A stretch of 64,000 nt of DNA, from NCBI GenBank assembly GCA_002699025.1, contig PABA01000008.1:1-64000 (forward strand), written 5' to 3'. Shown piece by piece: positions 35,403-44,740 of the stretch. Source of the DNA: Sandaracinus sp. (GTDB taxonomy: Bacteria; Myxococcota_A; Polyangia; Polyangiales; Houyiibacteriaceae). A model generated the notes under the pieces. It was not told the origin of the DNA. It searched no databases and was given only the letters and a program-made list of their open reading frames with translations. Positions within the stretch are counted from its first letter, which is position 1. Each line of letters opens with the position of its first letter. The position numbers and the translations under genes were made by a program.

Positions 35403-36562
35403 GGCGGGGGTTCTCCCGCGGCGGCCCCCTCGTCGTCAACGGGGGTCGCCGGCGCGTCGTCGACCGCGCTCGCGTCGCCGCCGCTCCGTCGGTCGAGGTC
35501 CGCCTCTCGCGCATCCGCGTCGGCGCGTTCGAAGTCGACCTGTTCGGTGCCTCGTGCCTCTTCCCTCGCGCGCTCCGGCGCGTCGTCTCCGCGACGCCCC
35601 GCCGCTTCGCTCGTGACGGGCGCGTCCTCACCCCGGTCGGCTTCCTCTCCGTCGGTCGCTTCCGCGCCTTCTTCTGTGTGCGCGCCGGCCCTCGTCTCGG
35701 GCCGATCGCTCCGCGCATCCGGCTCGCGGTCCTCATCACGCCGCGCCCCGCCCGCGCGAAGCCGGCGGTAGGCCGCGAGGCGCCGCTCGTAGCGCGCGGG
35801 ATCGTCCGCCACGTGCACGGCCCGGATCAGCGCCGCCTCCGCGTCGTCCGGCCGCCCGAGCTCGTGCAGGAGGAGCGCCCGCCCCACGTGCGCGGCCGCG
35901 AAGCGCGGGTACGCCTCGACGAGCCCGTCGTAGACGCCGAGGGCCTCTTCGTGCCGCCCCGCGTTCACCAGGAGCGCCGCCAGCGAGAGGGAGAGCCCGA
36001 GGTGCCGCGGGCGCCGTTCGAGCCCGGCCCGGAAGGCCGCCTCCGCGCCCTCCAGATCGCCCTGGTCGTGCCGCGCGAGCCCGAGCGCCTTCCAGGTCTC
36101 CGCGTGATCGGGCGCCAGCTGCGTCGCCCGCTCGAGCGGCTCGAGCGCCGGCTCGCTCTCGCCCCAACGCAGGAGTCGCGTCCCCAGCACCCGATGCGGG
36201 TACGCCTGCCCCGGCGCCAGGTCCCGCGCCTCCACGTAGAGCTCGAGCGCCCGGTCGTAGCGCCGCTCCAGCTCATGGGTGAAGCCGATCTCCACGAGGG
36301 GCCGCGGGTCCCTCGGGCGCAGCTCCGCCAGTCGCCGGAACGCCGCCCGCGCCCGCGCCGGACGCTCCGCCTGGAGCTCCGCCCGCGCGAGCTCGAGCCA
36401 GCGCGCCGGGTTCTCCGGCTCGTCCTCGGCCGCCTCCTCGAAGGCACGCGCCGCCGCCTCGAAGCGCCCCTCGGCCATCCAGCGCCGCCCGCGACGCACG
36501 GCCCGGGGCGCGCAGCCGGCGAGGAACGCGAGCCCGAGGAGCAGCCAGGCGACCCCCCGCAG
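35399..36562 (-). CDS. TPR lipoprotein with charged C-terminal tail
   Basis: A 387-residue protein. A lipoprotein signal (LAFLAGC) is followed by about seven TPR units (FEAAARAFEEAAEDEPEN, YDRALELYVEARDLAPGQ, LEGAEAAFRAGLERRPRH) and, from about residue 270, a disordered tail of Arg/Asp/Glu/Ala. No ATG, GTG or TTG precedes the signal in frame within the gap; the best start is a CTG at 36562. PilF/Tgl-type pilotins share a lipoprotein-plus-TPR design, and the pilin locus lies 2 kb away, so a pilus role is possible but unproven. Confidence 0.6.
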   Translation of the reverse strand: MRGVAWLLLGLAFLAGCAPRAVRRGRRWMAEGRFEAAARAFEEAAEDEPENPARWLELARAELQAERPARARAAFRRLAELRPRDPRPLVEIGFTHELERRYDRALELYVEARDLAPGQAYPHRVLGTRLLRWGESEPALEPLERATQLAPDHAETWKALGLARHDQGDLEGAEAAFRAGLERRPRHLGLSLSLAALLVNAGRHEEALGVYDGLVEAYPRFAAAHVGRALLLHELGRPDDAEAALIRAVHVADDPARYERRLAAYRRLRAGGARRDEDREPDARSDRPETRAGAHTEEGAEATDGEEADRGEDAPVTSEAAGRRGDDAPERAREEARGTEQVDFERADADAREADLDRRSGGDASAVDDAPATPVDDEGAAAGEPPP

Positions 36563-36619
36563 AGCCCGCGAGCCGATTCGCGCTTGCGGACCCGCGGGAA
36601 GAGAGAAACCATCGGCGCC

Positions 36620-36901
36620 ATGGAGGCCAGCACCCTCGCGCACATCCTCGGCGCCGCCCCCGGCATCACCGAGACGAAAGGCACCTTCGAGGTGGAGGAG
36701 GGCCATCGGGTCACGTTCTACCTCGGCCAGCCCGGGCAGGCGATGATCGTCCGCGGCATCGTCCGCGTCCGCCTGGAGGACGAGTACGTGCACCTCGGCC
36801 GCGAGGGGGACGGGGAGCTCTTCCTCACCTACGGCGCCGTCCACGGCGTGGGCGTCCAGCCGCCCGAGGAAGCCGCCAAGCGCCGCGCCGGCTTCTCCTG
36901 A
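36620..36901 (+). CDS. Small protein, unknown
   Basis: A 93-residue protein starting 57 bases from the divergent TPR lipoprotein gene. It has no signal or membrane segment. Strand-like patterns (TFEVEEGHRVTFYLG, MIVRGIVRVRLEDEYVHLG, ELFLTYGAVHGV) suggest a small all-beta fold. A purine-rich GGGAAGAGAG sits before the start. It precedes the NtrC-type regulator by 42 bases. No family recognised. Confidence 0.5.
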   Translation: MEASTLAHILGAAPGITETKGTFEVEEGHRVTFYLGQPGQAMIVRGIVRVRLEDEYVHLGREGDGELFLTYGAVHGVGVQPPEEAAKRRAGFS

Positions 36902-36943
36902 GCTCGCCGTGACGCGCCCCCGCCAGCCCGAGAGCCGCGCCCC

Positions 36944-38320
<1,377 letters not shown>

Positions 38321-38372
38321 CGCGAGCCCGAATCACCTGTTAACCTTTGCGCTGAGGCTGTACGCCATCCGC

Positions 38373-38388
38373 TGGCGTGCATCCTGCT
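38373..38388 (+). promoter_or_regulatory. Sigma-54 promoter of the first pilin gene
   Basis: TGGCGTGCATCCTGCT matches the -24/-12 consensus TGGCACG-N4-TTGCW, with GG and GC exactly ten bases apart. It follows a NtrC-type regulator gene and lies 170 bases before the first pilin start, leaving a long leader. Confidence 0.7.
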
Positions 38389-38391
38389 CGT

Positions 38392-38446
38392 CGTGGTCTT
38401 TGGTTCGTGGTCTTTGGTTCGCGGTCTTCGGTTCGTGTCCTTCGTT
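38392..38446 (+). repeat. 14-bp tandem repeat in the pilin leader
   Basis: CGTGGTCTTTGGTT occurs twice exactly (38392-38405, 38406-38419), then once as CGCGGTCTTCGGTT (38420-38433) and once degenerate (38434-38446). It lies just after the sigma-54 site, so it would be in the 5' leader of the first pilin message. The phase changes the reading frame, and no small peptide with a start was recognised. Confidence 0.75.
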
Positions 38447-38557
38447 CGTTCGAGTCGGGCCTCGTCGCCCTCGCCGCGACCTTCGCCGCCCGTCGACGTT
38501 CGCGGAACCACGCCGGGCCCCGCGGCCGCCGCCGCCCCACCCTCAGGAGCTCCCCTC

Positions 38558-39097
38558 ATGGCACCCCGCAGCACCCGCCTCGCAGGCTTCACCCTCCTCG
38601 AGCTCATGATCGTCGTCGCGATCGTGGGCATCCTCTCGGCCATCGCGATCCCCACCTTCAGTCAGTACGTGCACCGCGCGCGCACCTCGGAGGCCACGAC
38701 CTTCCTCGGCGAGATCCGGCAGCGCCAGGAGGCCTACCGCGCCGAGTTCGGGCAGTACTGCGACGCCAGCGGCGGAAACCTCGGCAACTTCAACCCCACG
38801 AATCCTCCCCGTGACCAGCTGTCTGGGTGGCAGAACCAGCCGGGCTGGCAGCAGCTCGGAGCCCGTCCGGACGGCGCCGTGCGCTTCCAGTACTCCGCCG
38901 TGGCGGGCCTGCCCAACACCGCCGTTCCGGGCGGCATTGGCGAGTGCGGCGATCCCTCCTCCGGTGTCCTCAACACGGAATTCTGGCACGTGGCGCAGGC
39001 AGTGGGGGACCTGGATGCCGACGGGAACCAAGTCTGCTTCGACGTGACCTCCCACCGCCCACGGGTCTGGGTGAGTCGCTCGTCCGGCTGGGAGTGA
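38558..39097 (+). CDS. Type IV pilin
   Basis: A 179-residue prepilin: leader MAPRSTRLAG, then the cleavage site [13 protein letters not shown] with Glu5 of the mature form, and the long hydrophobic alpha-1 helix (VGILSAIAIPTFSQYV). The globular part has four Cys and near the end GDLDADG. Type IV pilins assemble into surface fibres for motility and attachment. The sigma-54 promoter at 38373 and the upstream PilR-like regulator fit a PilA role. GGAG lies before the ATG. The frame is open upstream but only the ATG at 38558 gives a normal leader. Confidence 0.88.
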   Translation: MAPRSTRLAGFTLLELMIVVAIVGILSAIAIPTFSQYVHRARTSEATTFLGEIRQRQEAYRAEFGQYCDASGGNLGNFNPTNPPRDQLSGWQNQPGWQQLGARPDGAVRFQYSAVAGLPNTAVPGGIGECGDPSSGVLNTEFWHVAQAVGDLDADGNQVCFDVTSHRPRVWVSRSSGWE

Positions 39098-39140
39098 CGC
39101 TTTTCGTCGCTCGGCGCGGCGGGCGGTGACGAAAATCGTC
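39096..39140. repeat. Inverted repeat between the two pilin genes
   Basis: GACGCTTTTCGTC (39096-39108) and GACGAAAATCGTC (39128-39140) form a 13-bp inverted repeat with one mismatch and a 19-base loop. The first arm contains the last bases of the pilin stop codon. It could be a terminator for the first pilin, or a regulator site 40-90 bases upstream of the second pilin's sigma-54 promoter. Confidence 0.45.
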
Positions 39141-39181
39141 AGTGTGCGCTCGGAGCGGCCGATTCCAGCGACACGACACCT

Positions 39182-39197
39182 TGGCACGAGTCCTGCT
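39182..39197 (+). promoter_or_regulatory. Sigma-54 promoter of the second pilin gene
   Basis: TGGCACGAGTCCTGCT, with a perfect TGGCACG -24 box and a CTGCT -12 box in the right spacing. It lies 62 bases before the second pilin ATG. Confidence 0.8.
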
Positions 39198-39258
39198 CGT
39201 CTTCTCACCGAATCACGGACCCCCCCGGGCACCTCACCCCTTCGAGAAGGACGAGCAC

Positions 39259-39885
39259 ATGAATCTCCGCAAGAACAAGGAAGGCTTCACGCTCATCGAG
39301 TTGATGATCGTCGTCGCCATCATCGGCATCCTCGCTGCCATCGCGATCCCGGCCTTCATCAACTACATCAAGCGCTCCAAGACGTCCGAGGCCCCGGATA
39401 ACCTCAAGGCGCTCTTCACCGGTGCCAGCGCGCTCTACGTCCGCGGTCGGACGGAACAGATGCTCATCGCCCGCGGCGTGGCCTCGGCCAACTCGACCCG
39501 CTGCCACGTCGCCGCCATGGTCACGACCGCGGGCTTCGGTGGCGCCCCCGCAACGCCCATGGACCAGAAGTACACCATCGCCTGGCCGCCCGACCCGTCC
39601 ATGGACGCGGTCGCCGACAGCTTCACGGGTCTCTCCTGGCAGGCCTCGGACCCCCTCTACTACATCTACGAGGTCGACACGGCCGGCAACGGCGCCACCA
39701 TGGTCAGCACCGGCATCAACTGCGGTGACTCCACGATGGTCGGGGAGGCTCTCTACACCTTCCGCGCGCTCGGTGACCTGGACGGGGACGGCGCGCTCAG
39801 CACCTTCGAGCTTGCCGTCGGTGTCGACGAGGGGACCGCGCTCTATCGGAACGCCGAGATCTTCACGTCGAACGAGCTCGAGTAA
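39259..39885 (+). CDS. Type IV pilin (major pilin candidate)
   Basis: A 208-residue prepilin with short leader MNLRKNKEG and cleavage site [16 protein letters not shown], Glu5 present. A basic segment ([12 protein letters not shown]) follows the helix. The globular domain has two Cys and a C-terminal loop [15 protein letters not shown] that resembles an EF-hand calcium loop. The leader peptide, the strong sigma-54 promoter and the purine-rich AGAAGGA before the ATG point to high expression, so this is the better candidate for the main PilA. A good terminator follows the gene. Confidence 0.9.
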   Translation: MNLRKNKEGFTLIELMIVVAIIGILAAIAIPAFINYIKRSKTSEAPDNLKALFTGASALYVRGRTEQMLIARGVASANSTRCHVAAMVTTAGFGGAPATPMDQKYTIAWPPDPSMDAVADSFTGLSWQASDPLYYIYEVDTAGNGATMVSTGINCGDSTMVGEALYTFRALGDLDGDGALSTFELAVGVDEGTALYRNAEIFTSNELE

Positions 39886-39908
39886 GCGCGCATCCTTCGA
39901 GCAAGTGA

Positions 39909-39942
39909 GCGGGGGCCGTCGGACGACGGTCCCCGCTTCTTC
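39909..39942 (+). terminator. Intrinsic terminator after the second pilin
   Basis: GCGGGGGCCGTCG and CGACGGTCCCCGC form a 13-bp GC-rich stem (one G-T pair), followed by TTCTTCGTT. It separates the pilin from the downstream large gene. Confidence 0.6.
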
Positions 39943-39964
39943 GTTCGCCTCGGCCCTTCCGGAG

Positions 39965-39970
39965 TAAGCT
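39965..39970 (+). promoter_or_regulatory. -10-like TAAGCT seven bases before the start codon
   Basis: TAAGCT, seven bases, then GTG at 39978. It lies directly after the pilin terminator, so the following genes probably have their own, leaderless, promoter. No convincing -35 box is visible. Confidence 0.4.
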
Positions 39971-39977
39971 CGCCATC

Positions 39978-42900
39978 GTGGTCCGCCAAGCCTCTCCCTT
40001 CCTCGCGCTCTTCCTCTCGGGCCTGGCCGCCCTGATCTACCAGACGGCCTGGGGGCGGATGCTGCACCGGGTCTTCGGGGTCAGCGACCTGGCCATCGCC
40101 ACGGTGCTGGCGACCTTCTTCCTCGGCCTCGGCCTCGGCTCGGCGCTCGGTGGCCGGTGGGGCAGCCGCAACGAGCGACCTGCGCGGCTCTACGCGGCGC
40201 TCGAGATCGCGATCGGCGCCTGGGCGCTCCTGTCGATCCTCCTCATCCCGAACGTGCATGGGCTCTACGCGTCGTTCGGCAGCGACCAGAGCTTCACCGT
40301 GCTCACGGCGCTTCGCTTCACGCTGGCGCTTCTCATCCTGCTGCCCCCCACCCTCCTCATGGGGGCGACGCTGCCCGTGCTCATCGCGGCGGTCTCACGC
40401 AGGGGCATCGACTGGGGGGGGCGCGCGACCGGGCTCTACGCCACCAACACCCTGGGGGCCGTCGCCGGCGCCGGGCTCACGGGGCTGCTCCTCGTGCCGC
40501 GTTTCGGCGCGCGGATGAGCATCGTCCTCGCCGCCGTAGCGAGCTTCGGCGCCGCCGCGGTCGTCTTCGCGGCCATGCGAGCGCTCGATCAGGGCGGCGA
40601 AGCGCCGGGGACCACCGACGCCGAGGGGGGCGAGGCCCCCGGATCGGCGCCGGTCGTGGAGGGGCCGGAGAACAGCGAGTCCCCCGCGACGGTCGACGAG
40701 GGCAGGCCCAGCGCGCTCCCGCTCGCGACCGGGCTGGCCTTCATCGCCGGGCTCGCCAGCCTCGCCTCGGAGGTCCTCTGGACGCGCGTGCTCCGCATGG
40801 TGGTGCAGGGCACGACGCAGGCGTTCGCCGCGATGCTCGTCAACTTCCTCCTCGGCATCGCCCTCGGGAGCCTCCTCGCCGACCGCTTGGTCCGCCGGGG
40901 CGGCGACCCCAGGCGTCTCTTCGGCATCACCCAGCTCCTGCTCCTGCTGCTCACGGGCGTGGCGATGATGGTCGCCCCCCAGCTGCCGCGCCTCTTGGCC
41001 ATGGCCCAGGACGGCGCCAGCCTGGTCCCGCACGAGGCGGGCCCGATTCTCCTCCTCGCGGCCTTGCTCCTCTTTCCGCTCGCCCTCGTGCTCGGGACCT
41101 CGGTCCCCCTCGCCTGGCGCATCGCTGGCGGAGACGCGGCTCAGGCCGCCCACCACTCGGGGCGCGTCCTCGCCGCCAACACCCTCGGCGGCCTGCTCGG
41201 CTCGCTGGCCGCGGGCTTCTTCTTGGTGCCGAACATCGGCATCGAGGCCTCGGTGCTGGTCGTCGCGCTCGTCCACGGCCTCGCATCCATGATCGCCCTC
41301 GCCTCCAGCACGCGGGAGTCGCGGACGCGCCTCGTCGGCATCCTGGTCCCAGCGCTCGCCCTCGGGGGGCTCCTGAGCCTCCAGCCCCGGCTCCACGTGG
41401 CGTATCTCGTCGAGGCCCGGCGCGACATCGCGCGCGCCGTCATCGAAGGGCCGGGAGATGAGTGGCGCCAGGCCCTGGTCTTCCTCGAGGAGGGACGGAA
41501 CACGACGGTGACCGTCTCGCAACGCAACCCGGGGAGCCTCCAACTCTTCAACGATGGCCGCCCGGAGTCGGGGTTCTCGGCCGGAGAGCCGGGCTTCGGA
41601 GCCGAGCTCGTCCTGCTGGGCTCGCTGCCGAACGTCTTCGTGCCAGAGCGACGGAGCGCGCTGGTGGTCGGGCTCGGCGGCGGTCACTCGACCTCGGTAC
41701 TCGCGGAGCCGGGTTGGGAATCCGTCGAGGTGGTCGAGCTCGAGGAAGCCGTCGTCCACGCCGCGCGCTTCATGCACGAGTCCTTCGACGAGCCCTTCCC
41801 CTTGGATCGGCCGGAGGTCAGCTTGACCGTCGACGACGCGCGCGCGCAGCTGGTGCTCTCCCCGCCGGAGAGCCTCGACGCCGTCGTGAGCCAGCCGTCG
41901 CACCCCTGGCTCGCCGGGTCGAGCGCGCTCTACACGGAGGAGTTCTTCCGGGAGGTGCAGCGCGCCCTGCGCCACGAGGGGGTCTTTTCGCTCTGGGTGA
42001 ACCGCTTCCGCATCGAAGAGCGACATCTCCGCTCCGTGGTCGGTACGCTCCTCGCGGTCTTCGAGCACGTGCAGGCTTTCGTCGTCGAGTACTCGAGCTT
42101 CGTCCTCGTCGCGAGCGACGCGCCCCTGACCACGAGCGCCGAGCGCTTCCGCGAGCTGGGGGGCGAAGGCACCTATTTCGACGCGATCGGCATGGATCGG
42201 ATGGGCTTCGTGGGCGCGCTCGAGCTCGACACCGCGGGCGCGCGGGCTTGGACGGAGGGGGCCGCTCGCATCGTGGACGATCGCCCCACCCTGGAGTTCG
42301 AGCTCGCCCAGCTCCCGGAGCAGCGCGACCTCTCGACCTCGGATCTCGACCAAGCCCTTCTCGCGATTCCCTGGGCTTCGAGGGAGACGCTCGCGGGGCT
42401 GGGGGTCGCACCGTTGGAGGGTGCCCTGGCGCGCGTCGACGGGGTACGCGACCGGCGCGCCGCCCTCGATCGACTCGAACGCTCGCTCCCGGCCCTCCAG
42501 GTCGAGGCTCCAGTGGAGCGCGCCTTGGTGGGTGCCGCGATCGCCGAAGCCCGCGGGGACTTCGCGCGCGCTCTCGACCTCTACGACGAGGCCATGGCGA
42601 GCCCGGAGGCGGTGCGCCGGGCCGACGCGCTGCGCGACGCGGAGCGGCTCCACGCCGGACTCCTCCGCCGCTGGCGTCGTGCCGGACGGGCTGCCCCTTC
42701 GGACCCCGCGCCCTACGTACTCGCCGCACTCGCCGAGGGGGACCGCGAGGCGGCGGTAGAGCTCTTGGCCGCGCACCCTGATTGGGCCTCTCCCTTGCGC
42801 GCCTTCGCGGAGGCCTGGGCGACCGCGGACTGCGCCGCGGCCCTCGCGCACGTCGCCTCGCTGCGCGACGACCGGTCCCTCGCGGTCGCGGCGCGGTGCG

Positions 42901-43274
42901 CCTCCGAGCTCGGGCGCTTCGACGCGGCCCGGGCGCTGCTCGAGCGTGCCGGCCGTGCCCGGCGCCTCGCGTCCCATCGCTGGACGACCCGAGCGCTGCC
43001 GATGCTGGAGACCAATACCGGGCTCGCGGTGCGATACCTGATGCGCGCCCTCGCCGCCAACGCGGGTCACGCCAAGGCCGCCGAGGAGCTGGCCAAGGCG
43101 CTCCACGCCCACGGCGAGCGTGACCGGGCCGCCACCGTCCTGGCGGAGGCCATCGAGCAGAACGCCGGCCTCCCCACGGCGACTCATCTCTACGGCATCG
43201 CCGAGCGTCTGGGCGTGCACCGAGCCGTCCGGCGCCCCGCGGACGCTCACGAGCCGCTGAGGGTCCAGCCATGA
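39978..43274 (+). CDS. Membrane aminopropyltransferase-like protein with TPR C-terminus
   Basis: A 1098-residue protein in three parts. Residues 1-480 form a polytopic, MFS-like membrane domain (FLSGLAALIYQTAWGRMLHRVFG). Residues about 555-720 form a Rossmann domain of the spermidine synthase family (LVVGLGGGHSTSVL, VVELEEAVVHAARFM, TVDDARAQL). Residues about 800-1098 are TPR-like helices. At the usual catalytic Asp site the sequence is VVSQPSHPWLAGSSALYT (about 636-653), so polyamine synthesis is unlikely. The same SxPSxPW pattern is known from membrane 'fused MFS/spermidine synthase' proteins of unknown role. It starts a four-gene overlapping or abutting run with TPR, prepilin and DUF2723 genes. 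Confidence 0.75.
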   Translation: MVRQASPFLALFLSGLAALIYQTAWGRMLHRVFGVSDLAIATVLATFFLGLGLGSALGGRWGSRNERPARLYAALEIAIGAWALLSILLIPNVHGLYASFGSDQSFTVLTALRFTLALLILLPPTLLMGATLPVLIAAVSRRGIDWGGRATGLYATNTLGAVAGAGLTGLLLVPRFGARMSIVLAAVASFGAAAVVFAAMRALDQGGEAPGTTDAEGGEAPGSAPVVEGPENSESPATVDEGRPSALPLATGLAFIAGLASLASEVLWTRVLRMVVQGTTQAFAAMLVNFLLGIALGSLLADRLVRRGGDPRRLFGITQLLLLLLTGVAMMVAPQLPRLLAMAQDGASLVPHEAGPILLLAALLLFPLALVLGTSVPLAWRIAGGDAAQAAHHSGRVLAANTLGGLLGSLAAGFFLVPNIGIEASVLVVALVHGLASMIALASSTRESRTRLVGILVPALALGGLLSLQPRLHVAYLVEARRDIARAVIEGPGDEWRQALVFLEEGRNTTVTVSQRNPGSLQLFNDGRPESGFSAGEPGFGAELVLLGSLPNVFVPERRSALVVGLGGGHSTSVLAEPGWESVEVVELEEAVVHAARFMHESFDEPFPLDRPEVSLTVDDARAQLVLSPPESLDAVVSQPSHPWLAGSSALYTEEFFREVQRALRHEGVFSLWVNRFRIEERHLRSVVGTLLAVFEHVQAFVVEYSSFVLVASDAPLTTSAERFRELGGEGTYFDAIGMDRMGFVGALELDTAGARAWTEGAARIVDDRPTLEFELAQLPEQRDLSTSDLDQALLAIPWASRETLAGLGVAPLEGALARVDGVRDRRAALDRLERSLPALQVEAPVERALVGAAIAEARGDFARALDLYDEAMASPEAVRRADALRDAERLHAGLLRRWRRAGRAAPSDPAPYVLAALAEGDREAAVELLAAHPDWASPLRAFAEAWATADCAAALAHVASLRDDRSLAVAARCASELGRFDAARALLERAGRARRLASHRWTTRALPMLETNTGLAVRYLMRALAANAGHAKAAEELAKALHAHGERDRAATVLAEAIEQNAGLPTATHLYGIAERLGVHRAVRRPADAHEPLRVQP

Positions 43275-44128
43275 GCCGCGTCCCTTGGGCGGGCCTACTG
43301 CTCCTCCCCCTGCTCGCCGGGGCGACGCTGCCGCTCCGCGCCGAGAGCATGCACCACTACCTGGAGCATCAGACCTACGAAGACGTCTACTATCTCCCCT
43401 CCCCGGTCTGGCTCGAGCACCTCTCCCTCGGTCACCAGGAGGCGCTGGCGGACCTCATCTGGCTGAAGGCGCTGGTCTACATCGGGGACGAGTTCCTCCA
43501 CGAGGGCGACGTCGGGAACGTCTTCCGCTACGCGGACGCGATCCTCCACCTCGACCCCGACTTCCGTCGCGCCTACGCCTGGGTGGGGACGATGGGGCTC
43601 TATCGGCCCACGGGAGCCAGCCTCGAGGACGGGCTGCGCACGGTCGAGTTCCTCCGGGCCGGGGTCGAGCGCTTCCCCGACGACGGGGAGCTCGCCTGGG
43701 ACCTCGCCGCCACGCTCTCCTACGAGCTCCCCGCTCTGACGGAGGACCCGGCTGAGCGGGAGCGCTTCCGGGCGCTGGGCGCCGACCACATGCAGACGGC
43801 CGCCCGTTTGGGGGCCGGGCCCGATTGGCTCGCGCTCACCAACGCCACCCAGCTCTCCGAGCTCGGGCGCACGGAACAGGCCGCAGCCCACCTGGAGGAG
43901 ATGTACATGCTCGTCGACGACGAGGAGGTCCGCGCCCAGATCTCCGAGCGCCTCCATCAGCTGCGCGGCCACGTGCGCGCCCAGGCCCTCGAGCGGGCGG
44001 TTCGGGGGGCGCACGAATCCTACGAGGCGGACTACCCCTGGGTGCCCTTCGAGTTCTACCTGCTCCTCGGAGACCGGCCTGTCGTCGATGCGACGGAGCT
44101 GCGCGAGCGGCGCTGGCTCTCCGAGTAG
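43271..44128 (+). CDS. Exported TPR protein, pilin-locus associated
   Basis: A 285-residue protein with a signal peptide (LLLLPLLAGATLPLRAES) and a TPR-like body. A characteristic stretch YLPSPVWLEHLSLGHQEA, then LADLIWLKALVYIGDE, and YADAILHLDPDFRRAY recurs in proteins found beside pilin and membrane spermidine-synthase-like genes of deltaproteobacteria. It overlaps the upstream gene by four bases (ATGA) and touches the next prepilin gene. It probably works in the periplasm with these partners; no enzyme motif is seen. Confidence 0.6.
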   Translation: MSRVPWAGLLLLPLLAGATLPLRAESMHHYLEHQTYEDVYYLPSPVWLEHLSLGHQEALADLIWLKALVYIGDEFLHEGDVGNVFRYADAILHLDPDFRRAYAWVGTMGLYRPTGASLEDGLRTVEFLRAGVERFPDDGELAWDLAATLSYELPALTEDPAERERFRALGADHMQTAARLGAGPDWLALTNATQLSELGRTEQAAAHLEEMYMLVDDEEVRAQISERLHQLRGHVRAQALERAVRGAHESYEADYPWVPFEFYLLLGDRPVVDATELRERRWLSE

Positions 44129-44740
44129 GTGGCGGTGTTTGCCCGGCTCGGGTCGACGGAACAAGATGCGGGCGTGCTCCGAACAACCGGCCGCGCGCGC
44201 CGCCGCGTGCCTCGCCGTGGCGGCCTGACCCTCATCGAGACGTCGCTGCTCGTGAGCATCGTGGGGATCGTGCTCGCCGTCTCCGTGCCGACCTTCTGGC
44301 GGGAGCTGCGCACGAGCAAGGTCGACGAAGCCAGCGAGCTGCTCGAGGAGCTCGCAGCGCGGGTCGACGCCTACTACGTCGCCGATCACGGTGGCCAGAC
44401 CGCCTGCCTTCCGTCGGCCGCGGGCCCGGCCCCAGCGGAGACCCACGCCGCGGCTACGGAAGTCGACTTCGTCGACGACGAGCTCGTTCCCGGTCAGGCG
44501 ACCTGGGCCGCGTTGGGCTTCGACCCCGGGCGGCCTGTCCGCTATCGATACGAGTTCGTCCCGTACCGCGACGGATGTGGCGTGCGCCCTCCGGAGGGCG
44601 AGACCCTCTATACGCTGCGCAGCACGGGCGACCTCGACGAGGACGGGCGCCTTTCGACCTTCGAGCGCTCGGCGACGCTGGGTCCGGATGGAGCTCCCCG
44701 CCCGACCGGAGTCCTGCGCGTTCGAGACCGGGTGGAATGA
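44129..44740 (+). CDS. Prepilin-like protein (minor pilin or pseudopilin)
   Basis: A 203-residue protein with an unusually long leader (about 32 residues if the GTG at 44129 is used; a GTG at 44174 would shorten it), cleavage site GG|LTLIETSLLVSIVGIVLA with Leu instead of Phe at +1 and Glu5 kept. The globular domain has two Cys and ends with STGDLDEDGRLSTFERS, the same acidic loop as in the second pilin. It abuts the TPR gene and overlaps the DUF2723 gene (ATGA). A role as a minor pilin or a specialised fibre subunit is likely. Confidence 0.75.
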   Translation: MAVFARLGSTEQDAGVLRTTGRARRRVPRRGGLTLIETSLLVSIVGIVLAVSVPTFWRELRTSKVDEASELLEELAARVDAYYVADHGGQTACLPSAAGPAPAETHAAATEVDFVDDELVPGQATWAALGFDPGRPVRYRYEFVPYRDGCGVRPPEGETLYTLRSTGDLDEDGRLSTFERSATLGPDGAPRPTGVLRVRDRVE

